Positions 21,401 through 33,372 of a stretch of DNA of 64,000 nucleotides are shown here, one piece after another. The position numbers and the translations under genes are program-made. Source of the stretch: Babesia bovis T2Bo (taxonomy: Eukaryota; Apicomplexa; Aconoidasida; Piroplasmida; Babesiidae). Positions within the stretch are counted from its first letter, which is position 1, and each line of letters opens with the position of its first letter. The DNA is taken from the NCBI RefSeq assembly GCF_000165395.2, contig NW_026261571.1, positions 248,001-312,000 of the forward strand, written 5' to 3'. The notes beneath the pieces are model-generated. The model was not told where the DNA came from. It saw only the letters and a program-made list of their open reading frames with translations, and ran no database searches.

Positions 21401-22792
21401 GCTGCATACCAATGCCATGTCGATCGTCAATCCCCGACAAGCGGACAGTTCTGCAATTACCTACCGTTGCAGCTATGTACACCAGGTTAGGATTAAGCAT
21501 GACCAGGGCCGAGGGTGGCGAGTAGACACCGAGTTTCGTGGTCACAATGTCCACTATCCCGTTGCAAGTGGTTGCCGCCACTGCCTTGGACGTCGGTGCT
21601 GATGACTGCGACGCACCGGCTCTGCGCTTTAAGGCGCTGCTGACTGACATGCTGGAGCCTATGAGCTCCAGTAGGTACAAGGCACCCGTGTCGTCACCGA
21701 TAATATACCGCCAGTTGTCAACCACGCTACAGTAGCAGCTTATGTGACCTACCGATATATCAACATGGAACTGCCTCACGTTCTTAGGGTCACGGAATGA
21801 TACAAATCCCAGTCCCTGGGAACCTAGTAACATTAAACTGTCACTGTGCCTGGGACCGGGATTAAGCTTCAGAGGCATGAACTTGGTGAGGTGCCGTGGC
21901 AAAACTACGACTTCGGGGAATAATGGCAGGCACCCATATGAGGTAAAGTGGCGCCGGCCGTCAAATCGCTCAATCTCGAAAAACAGCCTTAATCCGCAGT
22001 AGCACAGGTCACTGCGTTCCGAGTCGCTGGAATCATCAGTGATACCACTGGAAGCCAGCAGTAGCATCTTACACTCAAGGACGTACTTTCCCTGGTGTAT
22101 GTCAGTTCGACAAGGTGCTGAAAGAGCGGCTACATTCATTGCACGCTGGACAGTTGACGAACTCTTATGGGAGCTTGGGCCAGCAGTCTTCTCACAAATG
22201 TCGTAAAAGGCTATATCATGGAACATAGTCTGGCCAGTGCGCATAGTGACTACATAGTTTATGTTAAAATAATCGTAACGATCAAGTATCACGCACTTTA
22301 TAGTCTTCTTCTGGCCGTGAAAAAATATAAGATAGTATTCAGGATCAACGCGGAGTATAACCTCGGATTCAATATTCGGCGCTCCAGGCTCCTGTTATTA
22401 ATGAATACGAATCACTGGAAACCTACTTGCAGTGAAACTAACGGCCTAGAGACAAAGCGAGAGTGCTTCGCATCAAAGGTTAGTAGAATCAGCAGGAAAT
22501 TCGAGGTAAGCACTAGCAAATGGCTCTGAGTAGCTCCAGGAGGCCTGAACTCTAGTATATCGACCAGGATAGTGTGCCCTTCGACAGTAGCAGTAAGTAC
22601 TGGCGCATTGGAATCCCGGCAGTCGCCATCGTCAGCGCCAATCTGCTCCAGCGAGTAGACGTCTATACTTGACTTCTTGAGACACACCAAGTAGTCCCTA
22701 TCTGAATTCTCTGCAAGCTTGCATCGCAGAGCGTTCCGGGTGGCCCCTCCGGGCGCCGAGGTAACAAAGTATGTGTAAATACGGTTCATCAT
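18405..22792 (-). CDS. DDB1: DDB1-family beta-propeller protein, 1450 aa
   Basis: Two exons, 22427-22792 and 18405-22391, joined by a 35-nt intron. DDB1 is the adaptor of CUL4 ubiquitin ligases; relatives are CPSF160 and SF3b130. The N-terminal exon has the family opening (DYLVCLKKSSIDVYSL, then LLVLTSNFLLILL). DNWRYIIGDDTGALYLLEL matches the position of the GxLxxL repeat end. The C-terminus is the best guide: VGLFHHGELINRI, then EHWRSFKN and GFIDGDAIESYNRLD follow DDB1 more closely than CPSF160 or SF3b130. At 1450 aa it is about 300 residues longer than DDB1 elsewhere, with low-complexity Ser/Asp insertions around residues 210-340. It is convergent with cyclophilin, 118 nt between stops. Confidence 0.75.
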
Positions 22793-22930
22793 AGAACCTC
22801 GATATTAGACACTAGCGAAAACACATTTTCATAAACAATGTGGTACTAGGGAATTTTCCCATGGCAAAAACACTGCTATCGGGACTCCAGCACAAACCCA
22901 AATGTGTACACATAAAATGACGCGAAACAA

Positions 22931-25900
22931 TTACTCCATTTGAAGGTGTGTTAGGAACTTAATGAAGCATGATATACGCTCAAAATGGCGTTGGAAGGAT
23001 AGACTGTCCTCGCGTAAACCTGACGCGAGCCTTGCGATGGAATCCAACTCACTCTTGCCACGAAGTTGCGTAATGTCCTCGCCATTGTAGCGCAGAAACA
23101 CGTGTAAAAACACTTGTAGAGCATCTGCATGCTCCCTTGATTTCTGGTAGTATCTAAAGAAATCCAGCATTGTGGACAAGGTCTTTTCCTGAGCGGTTTG
23201 TATAAAGTATGTCCAAACGCACCTTAGACCCAGATGATAGTAACGATAGCGCTAGATGTACTCCTGATGGCGTCTGCGAAAGCAAATATGCCATCATGTC
23301 TGCGGGATATCAGTTATCACTGTACAACTTACCTTTGTATTTCCTAGGGCACTTGGTAGTAGACAGTAGAATGCTCTCGAATTCAGTGGAACCCGCTGAC
23401 TTTGTTATCTTCGTTTGCGGTAGCGATGTGGCATGCTCGGACTCAGCATCCGGCTCCTTGAATACCAACTGACCATCCTTGTATGTAGTTGGGATGAAAA
23501 ACGGCAGCTCCTCAGGTGGCTTCGGGGGCTCCACAGGCTTGCTCCTTTCCTTTATTTCATCCAGGTACAATACACTCTGGAGCCACCCAGAGCTTTTTCC
23601 AGATAATGTCAATAGGCCTGGCGCCAAAGGGCTAATACATGACTTGTATTCCGCCACCATCTCAATGTCATCCGTGGTGTCAGATGTGGAATCTGGTACC
23701 ACCTCAGTGACGCCAAGAGCGTCCTCCGTAGGCATACACGGCAGTTCCAGTAAAACCGGGCTGCTATTCAAGTCCTTGTACACCATATTCTTGGTACCTA
23801 GCTCAAATACGTGTTTATTGGCATACCTAAGTACCATACCGGGTGAACTGGCTAATGATACATTCAAAAAAGCACCGGACGAATCGAGATGCACAGATAA
23901 AGGCGCACTCTGGAATTTAACGTAATCCACGTAACAAGCCGATAGAATGTCATATATCACCATGGTACAGTCCGTTGAGGCGGCAATCAGCCAGTTGCCG
24001 TTAGGGTGGAAGCACATGGCACTGACGTTGCCGTAGGATATGGTACGAACCAACATCTTGCCAATAATGTCCACCAGGTATATCATGCCATTGGAGCACG
24101 CAAGGGCTGTGAGCAGCTTGCCTGCAACTGCCAGGTGGACACTAACGCCCTTGGGGATCTCAGGGTCGTAGCTGTGCTTCAAGGATATCTTTGTGATATC
24201 CCACAAATGGATCAATCGGTCCTGAGAAGTATTCAACAGATTCTAAGGGACTTACATCACTAGAACTTGATATGGAGACCACTTGGTTGCCACATAGTAA
24301 GGATAGCAATATAACGGGTCCCTTGTGAGCTGATGTGGCGACGCCATCGCGCTTGTATAGCAACTCCTCCTCGTGATTCGTGCTCTGTGTGCATTGTGAA
24401 TGGATAGATCTACAGTACCTGTAGGTTGAATAAGTGTAGAGCACCCGATTCGTAGCCAACGACGACGTAGTTACCGCAAGTGCTGATACAGACAGCAGTT
24501 GCAGTAGCCGTGACACCAGGAGCGCGAAGTACGCCAGGTACTAAAGCACGACGGTGGCCACTCCATAAGTGGACTACCGCGGTCTTCATGTGGCATGTTG
24601 CGATATTAGGCCAGTCGTAGTGGCGCTGGTAACACGAGGACACAGCAGTGATGCGACGCAACTTGTACTTCAATACACCAGTGGAGAATGTGTTGCAACG
24701 AAGTTGCTGGATAGTTGAAATCTTGGAGAGATGACCAACGCCGTCCGAATGGCTGCAAACAAGTAGATCAAGCTCCTCGGAATCATAGGGCTCCATCATG
24801 TTAACATGGCCTATGAGACCGCGGCGACTCTTGAGTTCACGCAGTAGGTGCTTGTCAGAATCCATGGACCACAAAATGAAACAGTTATCGATACTAGCAG
24901 AGATCACATTATTAGCGCGCTCGATATAGAATAAATGGTAAACAGGACCTGCATGGGCACGCTCGATAACAGAGAACGTACGGAACTCAGATAGGTCGAA
25001 TACTATAATATCGCCATTGTAGGCCCCGATTAGTAATACCTCACGAGCTGTCATACTGCAGTTGCCACGCTGCAGTATACCCGATGAGTCATACACAAAC
25101 GATAATGATGTGGCACACCGCTGTTGCTGGGATAGCTTGAATTGACCAAGTATCTGGTCGCACTTTATATCGACGATTAGCACATCCCCGTTACCATAGC
25201 CAAAAGCAACGATTGCATTGGACTGGAGTTCAGATTGTACCACAGCGCTAATGGCGCTACCACCTTCAACCACTTGGTCCAGTAGTACGGAATCCGAAAA
25301 ATTAAATGTATGGACCAACTGGCCGCTACGGACGTTATAGAGCATGACTTGGCCATTGCTAAAACATAATATAGCCTTGTTATTGAACCCTACTAGTGGT
25401 ATTGCCTTATCCAACGATAGGCCTTCAGGAACAGTTATTGTGGTACTAGGAACCCATAATTCACTTTTATTTAGATGGGCACTTGACCCTGAAACCAGAT
25501 CTCCATTGGAGATTGAATTCTCGTTATTCCCCCCCGAAGGTCCGTTGTCATTCTCATAGCAAATCAACTCCTTGCTGCTGTAGGTTAACAAATAGCCGCG
25601 ATTAGCCACTATACCGCATATAGCCACTGTATGCTGGTTTACCAATTCACGGTAGTCATAGCGATTGAACGAGTATATGCAACGGTTCTCAAGAACCAGA
25701 AATACATTTTCAAATAACGTTGCGATATGACGAATGCGGCATTGCAAAGGGAGTGATACGTATACCACACGCATAGCAAAGGCATCGTAAACAGTATACT
25801 GGCGCTGGGTGGAAGATACCAAAAAGGCCGTTGAACCCATGACACTCAGGCACACCAGGCCATCGGAACTTACAAGACCAACCTGACCCGCAGGACGGAA

Positions 25901-25942
25901 AACCGATGACCTTCCTCCATTAACACGATCACAATCCCACAT
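22931..25942 (-). CDS. UTP21: UTP21/WDR36, U3 snoRNP small-subunit processome WD40 protein, 958 aa
   Basis: Five exons: 24419-25942, 24256-24384, 23333-24221, 23223-23299 and 22931-23188; introns 33-34 nt. Utp21 has two tandem WD40 propellers and acts in 18S rRNA maturation in the nucleolus. Visible repeats include AVCISTCGNYVVVGYESGALHLFNLQ, DRLIHLWDITK and FHPNGNWLIAASTDCTMVIYD. The linker GWLQSVLYLDEIKERSKP followed by PPEELPFFIP is the family's hallmark. The C-terminal alpha-helical domain (LLSQTPSGVHLAL, and LDFFRYYQKSREHADALQVFL) is split over the last two exons. The start at 25942 is the first in-frame ATG. Its promoter region is shared with the divergent CCT4 gene. Confidence 0.88.
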
Positions 25943-26826
25943 CTTATATGTATATCAAAAATATAATAGGAATACAACCCAAAACATAGTTCCAACGCCT
26001 TACGTAACAATAAAGTAATTACCGATTGATATAGCACATGTAAACATTCGATAATACATTTTGGTAAAAAAACAAAGTGATGTGTGTAGTACTAAGCGTT
26101 ATATATTCTAAAATAGCACAAATCATGTTGAACACATAATTCAAGTTGGGTGTTTCCAGGATGAACCAGGGCATAGACACTGGGTATTAGGTCCACTTGA
26201 GATACTGTGTCACTAATATATATCTATAGAACGCAACAATGTGTACAACCAATGTCCCTTATACGCAGTCCCCCAGTGACATAGGCTATGATTCTATACT
26301 TTAGTGCAAAGCGCACTAGTTTCCACTGCATAGCATTGGAGCCCTTTGATATTGCAGCAGGTATAGATTCCGAAGTAACAGGAAAAGCGTAGTCTTAACA
26401 AGTCAGTTGCCTGGAGCGCAACTTAATATATCATCGCGATAATATATAAACAGCGATACTGTAGTATCGCAAAGGCTATGAGGATATAATAGATCTATAA
26501 ACAAGGAATTGGGGTGTAATTCTAGTGTTTATATAGAACTTGTGGTGCGATGCGACATGGAAGGTCGCCTAGGGCGACGCTGCACGCCAACGTACATAAT
26601 AATCATATAGACACACATCCATTGTAACGGGTACCTAAACACGCAATTTTATGTGTTATTGGCTCGCTCGTTGTTATATAAACCGGGCGATCATTAGCAC
26701 TGGGTAGTGTAATATACGCCACAGCGTTGTATAGTGACGCTGAAGACACCATACAGGAATCCAGTTAATAGCTGTTCTTGGACCACAAACTACAGCATTT
26801 GTTGCAACACTGCTGTGTTTAAATAA
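25943..26826. promoter_or_regulatory. Divergent intergenic region between UTP21 and CCT4
   Basis: 884 nt without a credible gene. It holds two clear hairpins: GCGATAC/GTATCGC with loop TGTA at 26453-26470, and GTCGCC/GGCGAC at 26564-26578, whose 5' arm also pairs with GCGAC at 26552-26556, so two folds compete. The rest is AT-rich. I find no tRNA or other RNA gene. Confidence 0.4.
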
Positions 26827-28539
26827 ATGGCAAAGGTCGCTACAGAAGCGGCAGCACCTGCCGCCAAAGGCGGTGTGTGGAACCGCAATGAAAAGCAAAC
26901 TGACGTTCGCAAACAGAACATCGTAGCTGCACGTGGTAGGTGTGATTGACTCCGTAAACATCCCGAGCAGCGGTGGCTGACATGATACGCACGTCCCTAG
27001 GACCCCGGGGCATGGACAAGATGATCCAAGACGGTAAGACTGGAGTTACAGTCACTAACGACGGTGCCACTATACTGAAGGAACTGAAGCTAGTACACCC
27101 AACAGCACGAATGGTATGTTTTTTGCAGTTAATAAGTGTGCCAGTGGCAATCATTAGAAATATACACTCTATATACCACGCAGATGGTGGAACTCAGTAA
27201 GTCACAAGATGTGGAAGCGGGTGATGGTACCACATCGGTTATTGTGGTCTGCGGAGCACTACTGGAAATGGCAGATAACCTGCTAAATCAGGGTATACAC
27301 CCACAAACCGTGGCAAGCAGCTTCAAGCTGGCAGTAGACAAGTGTGATGAAATACTTGGCGAGATAGCAAAGCCGATAACACTGGAGGATAAGGATACAC
27401 TGACCAATATCGCCGAAATATCGCTGCATTCAAAGGTAGTATCTACAAACGCAGCGCTGCTAGCACCAATCGCTGTAGAAAGCGTCCTTGCAGTTATGGA
27501 CCACAAGGACTCAACCAACGTAGATCTCAAGAATATACGCGTAGTCAAGAGTATAGGAGGCACGGTTGAAGATACCGAAATGGTAAATGGACTTGTGTTA
27601 ACGCAGCAGAAGATTGTACGAACTGCAAGCGGGCCCACAAGAATCACTAATGCTAAAGTGGGACTCATCCAATTCTGCCTGTCGCCACCCAAGACTGATA
27701 TGGAAAATACAGTAGTAGTCAAGGACTATCAATCAATTGACCGTATAATGAGGGAAGAAAGGCTTATAACAGCACGCATGGTAAAGCAGATAGCAGCCAC
27801 GGGGTGTAATGTGTTGTTAATACAAAAGTCGATACTCAGGGACGCAGTCACCGATCTGTCACTGGACTACCTAGCTAAAGCTAAAATCATGGTAATCAAG
27901 GATATCGAAAGGGACGATATTGAATTTATTACCAGGACTATTGGATGCGAGGAAGTTGCAAGTCTGGACCACTTCACCGCAGATAAACTGGGTAACGCAG
28001 AACTGGTGGAGTCAGAATATGAAGGTGGCCAGCAAATAGTGAAGATAACTGGAGTGAATATGAAGAAAACGGCATCGGTATTAGTTAGAGCATCGAATTC
28101 ATTGATGCTAGATGAAGCGGAACGGTCATTACACGATGCACTGTGCGTGGTTAGGTGCCTAGTCAAGAAACGAGCTGTAGTAGCAGGTGGTGGCGCAACG
28201 GAAATGGCACTGTCACAAAGATTAGCCAAATGGGCTAAGACACTAGACGGTGTCGAACAGGTATGTGTAAAGGCGTTTGCAGAGGCCTTGGAAGTTATCC
28301 CGTACACCCTAGCGGAAAATGCAGGACTTAACCCAATGATGGTCATCACCGAACTTAGAAATAAACATGTTGACGCACAGGGAGCGGGATATGGAATTAA
28401 TTCAAAGAAGGGCATTGTAGCAAACATGATGGATGATAACATCATACAACCAATGCTAGTCACGCTGTCAGCAATCAAGCTAGCAGCGGAAACCGTCATG
28501 ATGATCCTCAAGATCGATGATATCGTACTGTGCCGCTAA
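26827..28539 (+). CDS. CCT4: Chaperonin CCT/TRiC subunit delta, 535 aa
   Basis: Three exons: 26827-26935, 26971-27113 and 27184-28539, with introns of 35 and 70 nt. It is one of eight subunits of the cytosolic chaperonin ring that folds actin, tubulin and WD40 proteins. Group II chaperonin motifs are intact: [33 protein letters not shown] and, near the C-terminus, the GGGATE ATP-site motif. The delta assignment rests on [21 protein letters not shown] after splicing and on the C-terminal [12 protein letters not shown] end; other subunits differ there. The length is normal. The second intron is twice the usual size for this window. Codon use is A-rich compared with genes further left. Confidence 0.9.
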
Positions 28540-28670
28540 GTAGTGACAAATATTTAATGAATATATTAGAGCTATCCATATTTAAAAGGTGTAACATGTT
28601 AGAGCTGCATTGGAGGGAGGCTTTATAATGTATGAATAGTAATACCACATGTAACATACGTGATTCAAGC

Positions 28671-30043
28671 TTACTGTGGTTTAAATGAAGTTTCGGGATT
28701 CGTTGTGTAACGGAATATATGCATATTGCCATCATAACCAGCCGTGACAAACATACCGCCGCCCAGCGACGTTATCGCAGATATGCCAGGCCACTTGTAG
28801 TTACGAGAACCCTCAGAACCGCAACTTAAAACGCCATCGAGTGTAAATGCCGGAAGGTGCCATAAACTTAAAAATCCATTCTTATTGCCAAGTAACAGTA
28901 AGTCACCTTGCTCACTCTGCATACCGCTCATAGCGGTAAGTACAACGCCATCACCGGCATTCCTATAGACCAGCTCAGCATTACCATCCAAGACAACACT
29001 GTCACCAGATTGCAAAGCCACAATCACATGCTGGCCGTAACGCAACATGCTCTTGACAAAGTCGCCATTGGGAATAGGAAATGTACGAACTACCGATAAC
29101 GTAGCAAGGTCGATAACAGTAATGGCACTGCCACCAGCCCATAAACGACGGTTAACACCGTCCGTCACCTCGATTAAACAGGATAACGTACTGTTGGTCT
29201 CAAGGGAGTTCACACATGAAAAACTATTCGATACACTGTCGAAACTCCAAATGCAAATCTTACCGGAGTCACAGGCGCTAATCACAGCAGGATCAACCAG
29301 TATCACAGAAACAACAGGAGAGGTGTGGCCAAAAATCAATGTGGAAGTACCAGTGGGAATGTGATACACCGATATGTGACCCGTGCGAATACCAGTAAAT
29401 AAACAGTCGTTTATACACTCCAAACTGTAGAAATACTGGTCACTGGAACGACGATTGCGAGGCTGATAGGGATGCTTCAAAGCGTCTTGCAAATTCAAGG
29501 TAAACGTGCGCTGCTCCATAAGAGATACGCCACCAGACATGTCACCCAAAAGTGACAGACGACGGACACTAGTACCCTGACCAACGGCAAAAATATCAAG
29601 TCGAGAGTCGCTCACATGGCATAACGCAATAGCAGTAACGCCCTTCGGACAAACGTCACTTAAATAGAGTAATCGTCGTAATGTATGACGATAGATGCAC
29701 TTCGCACCAAACCGACAGTGCTCTGTAAACGCTATAACACCCAATCAATATACACACCGTTGTACGCATGATGCTTGCATATCGTAGACTCGGAATCAGA
29801 TTTCCCGCCACGCCTAGAATCCGTTAGTCAACCTGGCAACGCAGTCACACAAAAACACCTACCTCGATGCATTGCTACCAGAATTGTTGTTGCGATAGTT
29901 GGACCCGCCACCAGAAGAATTTCCCTGGCCACGAGAACGGTAGTTGTCCTGCCGAGGAGCATACCAAACGTCTGATACAAATAACCATACTAAAAATAAC
30001 CACACCCACCGCTACGAAAGTTACCACCACGACCACCAAACAT
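28671..30043 (-). CDS. CCCH zinc finger plus WD40 repeat protein (ZFWD-like), about 411 aa
   Basis: Four exons: 30025-30043, 29863-29971, 29758-29813 and 28671-29722. The third intron (35 nt) fuses two halves of a finger into a perfect C-x8-C-x5-C-x3-H (CKHHAYNEHCRFGAKCIYRH). A WD40 propeller follows (GHTSPVVSVILVDPAVISACDSGKICIWS and the last blade AITSLGGGMFVTAGYDGNMHIF). The N-terminus is Gly/Asn/Ser/Arg-rich (RSRGQGNSSGGGSNY), as in RNA-binding proteins. CCCH plus WD40 is the build of plant ZFWD proteins, with a probable role in RNA binding. The first exon is only 19 nt; its acceptor may be 29971 or 29989, which changes the product by six residues. Confidence 0.65.
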
Positions 30044-30104
30044 CGTGCAAATATAATTATACAATAACAGTAATTATAAGACAATAGTTGGCACCATAAA
30101 AGCC

Positions 30105-31784
30105 TCAGTACAACTCGCTGTCTGTGATGTCACAGCACCACCGCACAAAGTGATTCAAAGCAGCAGGAATGCGAACCTAAACATTGAAAACATTACACAT
30201 TGGATAGTAACTCACCTCACCAGTAGCTGGAGTGTAAGAACGACCGCGGTAAGGCGGATTCGCACGCTGGTACTCAGAAGCTCGACTGTCGCGAGCATAC
30301 TGGTCGCGCTGACGCAATGAAGCGTCGTAATCAGGATAGTTACGAGAACGATATTGGTATTCCATAGAGCGACGCTCAGTAGCGGAGCGTAACGCCTTGT
30401 CCTGAGCGTCACGCATCTCCTCGAAGCTCATGTGACCAACCGAAAATTCAAATATCACAGTACCGCAAATGTTATTACGGTCACTTATAATATTCACACG
30501 TAAAGGATGGTCACGAACAAGTGATTCCACATGCAGCTTTAAACGACCTACCACAGTCTCCATCTGATTCACATGCTCAACAATCTTCACAAATACATAT
30601 GGCTCACCCTGCCAGGGAATTTTAACAACCTCACCATCAAGGTCACAATTAACCAAGTGACCCGCAGTACCCTGATGAGGATAACGAGGATGAGAGTGAT
30701 ATACACCGTAATTCTCAGTAGCAGGGTCGAAATAAGCAACTAAACTGTAAGCAACCCTGCTCATAGCACCAGAAGCTATAGGCACATCCTCTAAACGACG
30801 TAACCTGAATACAGCAGCCTTGACAAATTCAGCACCAGCAGGGTTCAGCATACGCTGAACACCATGCATCATGTCACCAGATGACATGTCATCGAATCCA
30901 CGTAACACCCTAGCAGTACCGTTGTAAGCACGCTGAAATGTATTGGCAAATGCCTGCGTAGCCCCTGTTGGATTAACAGGTAATGGCGCTTCACGGTATT
31001 GTACACCTACAGGGTTGCCATAAACACCTGGTTGAACGAAGCCAACAGGCATCTGCCATTGTGGCATAGGAGGGTATCCACCAGGTGGAGCAACGTAATT
31101 AACCTGAGGATATACGGGATTCGTATATATACCAGATGTCATAGTGTGACCAACAGTTGTCACACCAGGAGTTGAAACGCCAGTAGTAGAAATAGGAGCA
31201 GTAGGTAACATACCCTGTGGCATAACCATAGGAGCACTAGGTGGAGGAACCGGGAACTGAGAGCCCTGCAATGATGAACCCGAAATACCCGATGATGCTG
31301 GCACGTCAACACCAACAAATCTAGATTGCTGCGATACTTGACCCGGAATACCTTGAGAAATAAATGAACCCGGTGAGGCATTACCAGTAGGAGTTACAGG
31401 AGCACTCTTGCTATGAGGAACAGGTGATGATGTTGCCACATTGTTGGAGTTTAACACAGTAGTACGAGGAATAGCCACACCAGGATTCACTCCTTGATTG
31501 CCCTCAGTTACTTGAACCAACTGTCCTGTCTTCCGGTCGTAGGTATAGTGAATTGGTGGCAAATAGACAGTTGGTAGCTGATTCATGCCAGCCAAATCAT
31601 TACCCAAAGGCGCAGTAGAAATACCCGTAGGCATGCCTATATCCGCAGTTGACATTAGCGGTGATGAAACAGTATAACCAGCAGGTCCGTCATTGATACT
31701 CTCCACACCGCCACCAAATGAAGGTGCAGCGGTACCCGAAGAAGACACCGGTGAATTGTGAACACTACCCGCAGTATCACTCAT
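30105..31784 (-). CDS. Pro/Ser-rich protein with possible C2-like region, 546 aa
   Basis: Two exons, 30216-31784 and 30105-30176, with a 39-nt intron; without splicing the frame would end after ten further codons. The first 270 residues are low complexity, rich in Pro, Ser, Thr, Gly and Val, with many PxxxP and Gly-Val-Pro turns. The next 200 are folded-looking and beta-rich (FVKAAVFRLRRLEDVP; SRVAYSLVAYFDP; YVFVKIVEHVNQM; LRVNIISDRNNICGTVIFEF), which could be a C2 domain. An Arg/Tyr-rich tail follows. I do not recognise the family. The ATG at 31784 is preferred over an upstream non-ATG codon. Confidence 0.6.
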
Positions 31785-32210
31785 TCTATACACAGTATAA
31801 AAACACAACTAACACATCATGTGCCAAAAAGAGAAAAAATATAAAGCCCCGAACCAAAGACTCGAAGGTCAACAGTGACACAAAACTAACACCAACGATA
31901 TATAACACAACAAGACAATATCCCAGAATAAGAGACCTACACCCTAGAATTAAACACAGGACAAAACAAACAACCCAAACAATGAAACAACTAGAAGGAA
32001 CACACCGACCAGCGGGTACTCAAGTCTAAGGTGCACAAGTGTGCAAAAGAAATCAGAAGTTTATAATACACGTGCACATCAAAAACAACGATGTACTGTA
32101 TTAACACAGAGCCTGCATAAGACAAATGTGTAAATGTTACATGGATATAGCCAAAAGACATAACAGACGCCCCGGTGTACTATAATCAAGAATTATACAA
32201 TATATGCGAT
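31785..32210. other. Intergenic with strong strand skew (T-poor plus strand)
   Basis: 426 nt between two minus-strand genes. From about 31,850 to 32,030 the plus strand is made mainly of A, C and G with few T residues, so the sense strand of the neighbouring gene is T/G-rich there. This stretch probably holds the 5' UTR and promoter of the Pro/Ser-rich gene. The long plus-strand open frame across it is explained by the shortage of T, hence of stop codons. Confidence 0.45.
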
Positions 32211-33060
32211 CTAACGCCTATCCCGGCGGCGATGATGCTCACTGCGATGGCGACTCCGACGATCCCTGCCATGCGGAGACCGTGAAGTGTGGCGGTGACT
32301 CTCCCGAGATCGACTCCTGCGCTTCCGAGTGTGCGACCTCTCTTCAGATGAATGCCGTTCCGGTTTTTTAGCACTGCGTAACGATTTCTCAAACTCCAAG
32401 GCCCAGCGTTCGTCCTCATCCATACGGTCAGTAGGCTCACGTGACCGTTGTGGACGATGCCGATAAGAATCACGCAATATAGCCTCGCTGGAAGTTACAT
32501 AGTATTTATCAATGCCCTGGCCCTCAGCACCACTGGCCTTATACTCCTTGCGAATCTTGTTACCCTCGTCATCGACCTGTATATTCTGTGCGATACAAAA
32601 AACACTTACCTCGTCTTCATACTCAACGGGTGCCTTGTAATCTAATACATGGTCCACGCGAATTCGACGGCCTAATAAAGTAGAGCCGTTAAAGTTGTCA
32701 ACAGCCAATATAGTACTGCGCTGGTCACGATATCCCAAAAAACAATAGCCACGAGATGCACCTATATATGGTGATTACCATAGACACATCAATTACCAGT
32801 CTTCTTGTCACGCTTAAGATGGATGTCTATAGGGTCACCAAATTGAGAAAATACAATTATAATGTCACCCTCAGTCATACGACGGTGTAAACCACCTGGA
32901 ATTGTGTGAAGTATAATACATTAAACCAACCTATGAATATGTAGCAGGAATCCTTATACCGATTGTGCCATGACGACTCGCCAATTATACCCTTCTCTAA
33001 CTCAAACTCAGACAAACGAGATATAGCACTAATATTAGCAGAAGGACCTGTAACTGACAT
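32211..33060 (-). CDS. RBMX2: RBMX2/IST3 spliceosomal RRM protein, 248 aa
   Basis: Four exons: 32931-33060, 32797-32895, 32610-32761 and 32211-32576; introns 33-35 nt. Ist3/RBMX2 belongs to the RES complex of the activated spliceosome. The order is typical: [18 protein letters not shown] (RNP2, completed by the first splice), [33 protein letters not shown] (RNP1, completed by the second), then [27 protein letters not shown]. The C-terminus is an Arg/Ser/His-rich RS-like tail. Motif continuity across all splices makes the exon map secure. The gene shares strand with the upstream RRP5 HAT gene. Confidence 0.9.
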
Positions 33061-33372
33061 TGGAAACAGACTATGGTTTATAGGAATTAGTGACACCACC
33101 GCGGTAACCAGCGGTCAAACACATAACCCATGAACAGTGCTATTGAAGTTACACCAGATTAATATAAACCACTGGATTATACATAAGCGATTTAAATAGA
33201 GCATATATGCATTAGTAATTAATGAACGACACAAAGGACATACTAGTGACATACACACCAGTAAAGAATTGAACATGACATTATATCATAATGTGTAAGC
33301 AAAAGATTGCCACTAAGTACAAATGTTGCACTAATGCTTCATCCCTGAGTGAATGAACCAGATTAATAACAT
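33061..33372. other. Intergenic, 312 nt
   Basis: AT-rich spacer between two minus-strand genes. I see no open frame, RNA gene or conspicuous repeat in it. It should carry the promoter of RBMX2 and the 3' UTR of the RRP5 HAT gene. Confidence 0.4.

Noticed and set aside
31718..32029. Plus-strand open frame of 103 codons
   Set aside because: It overlaps the start of the minus-strand Pro/Ser-rich gene and a T-poor tract. Its openness is explained by lack of T-containing stops.
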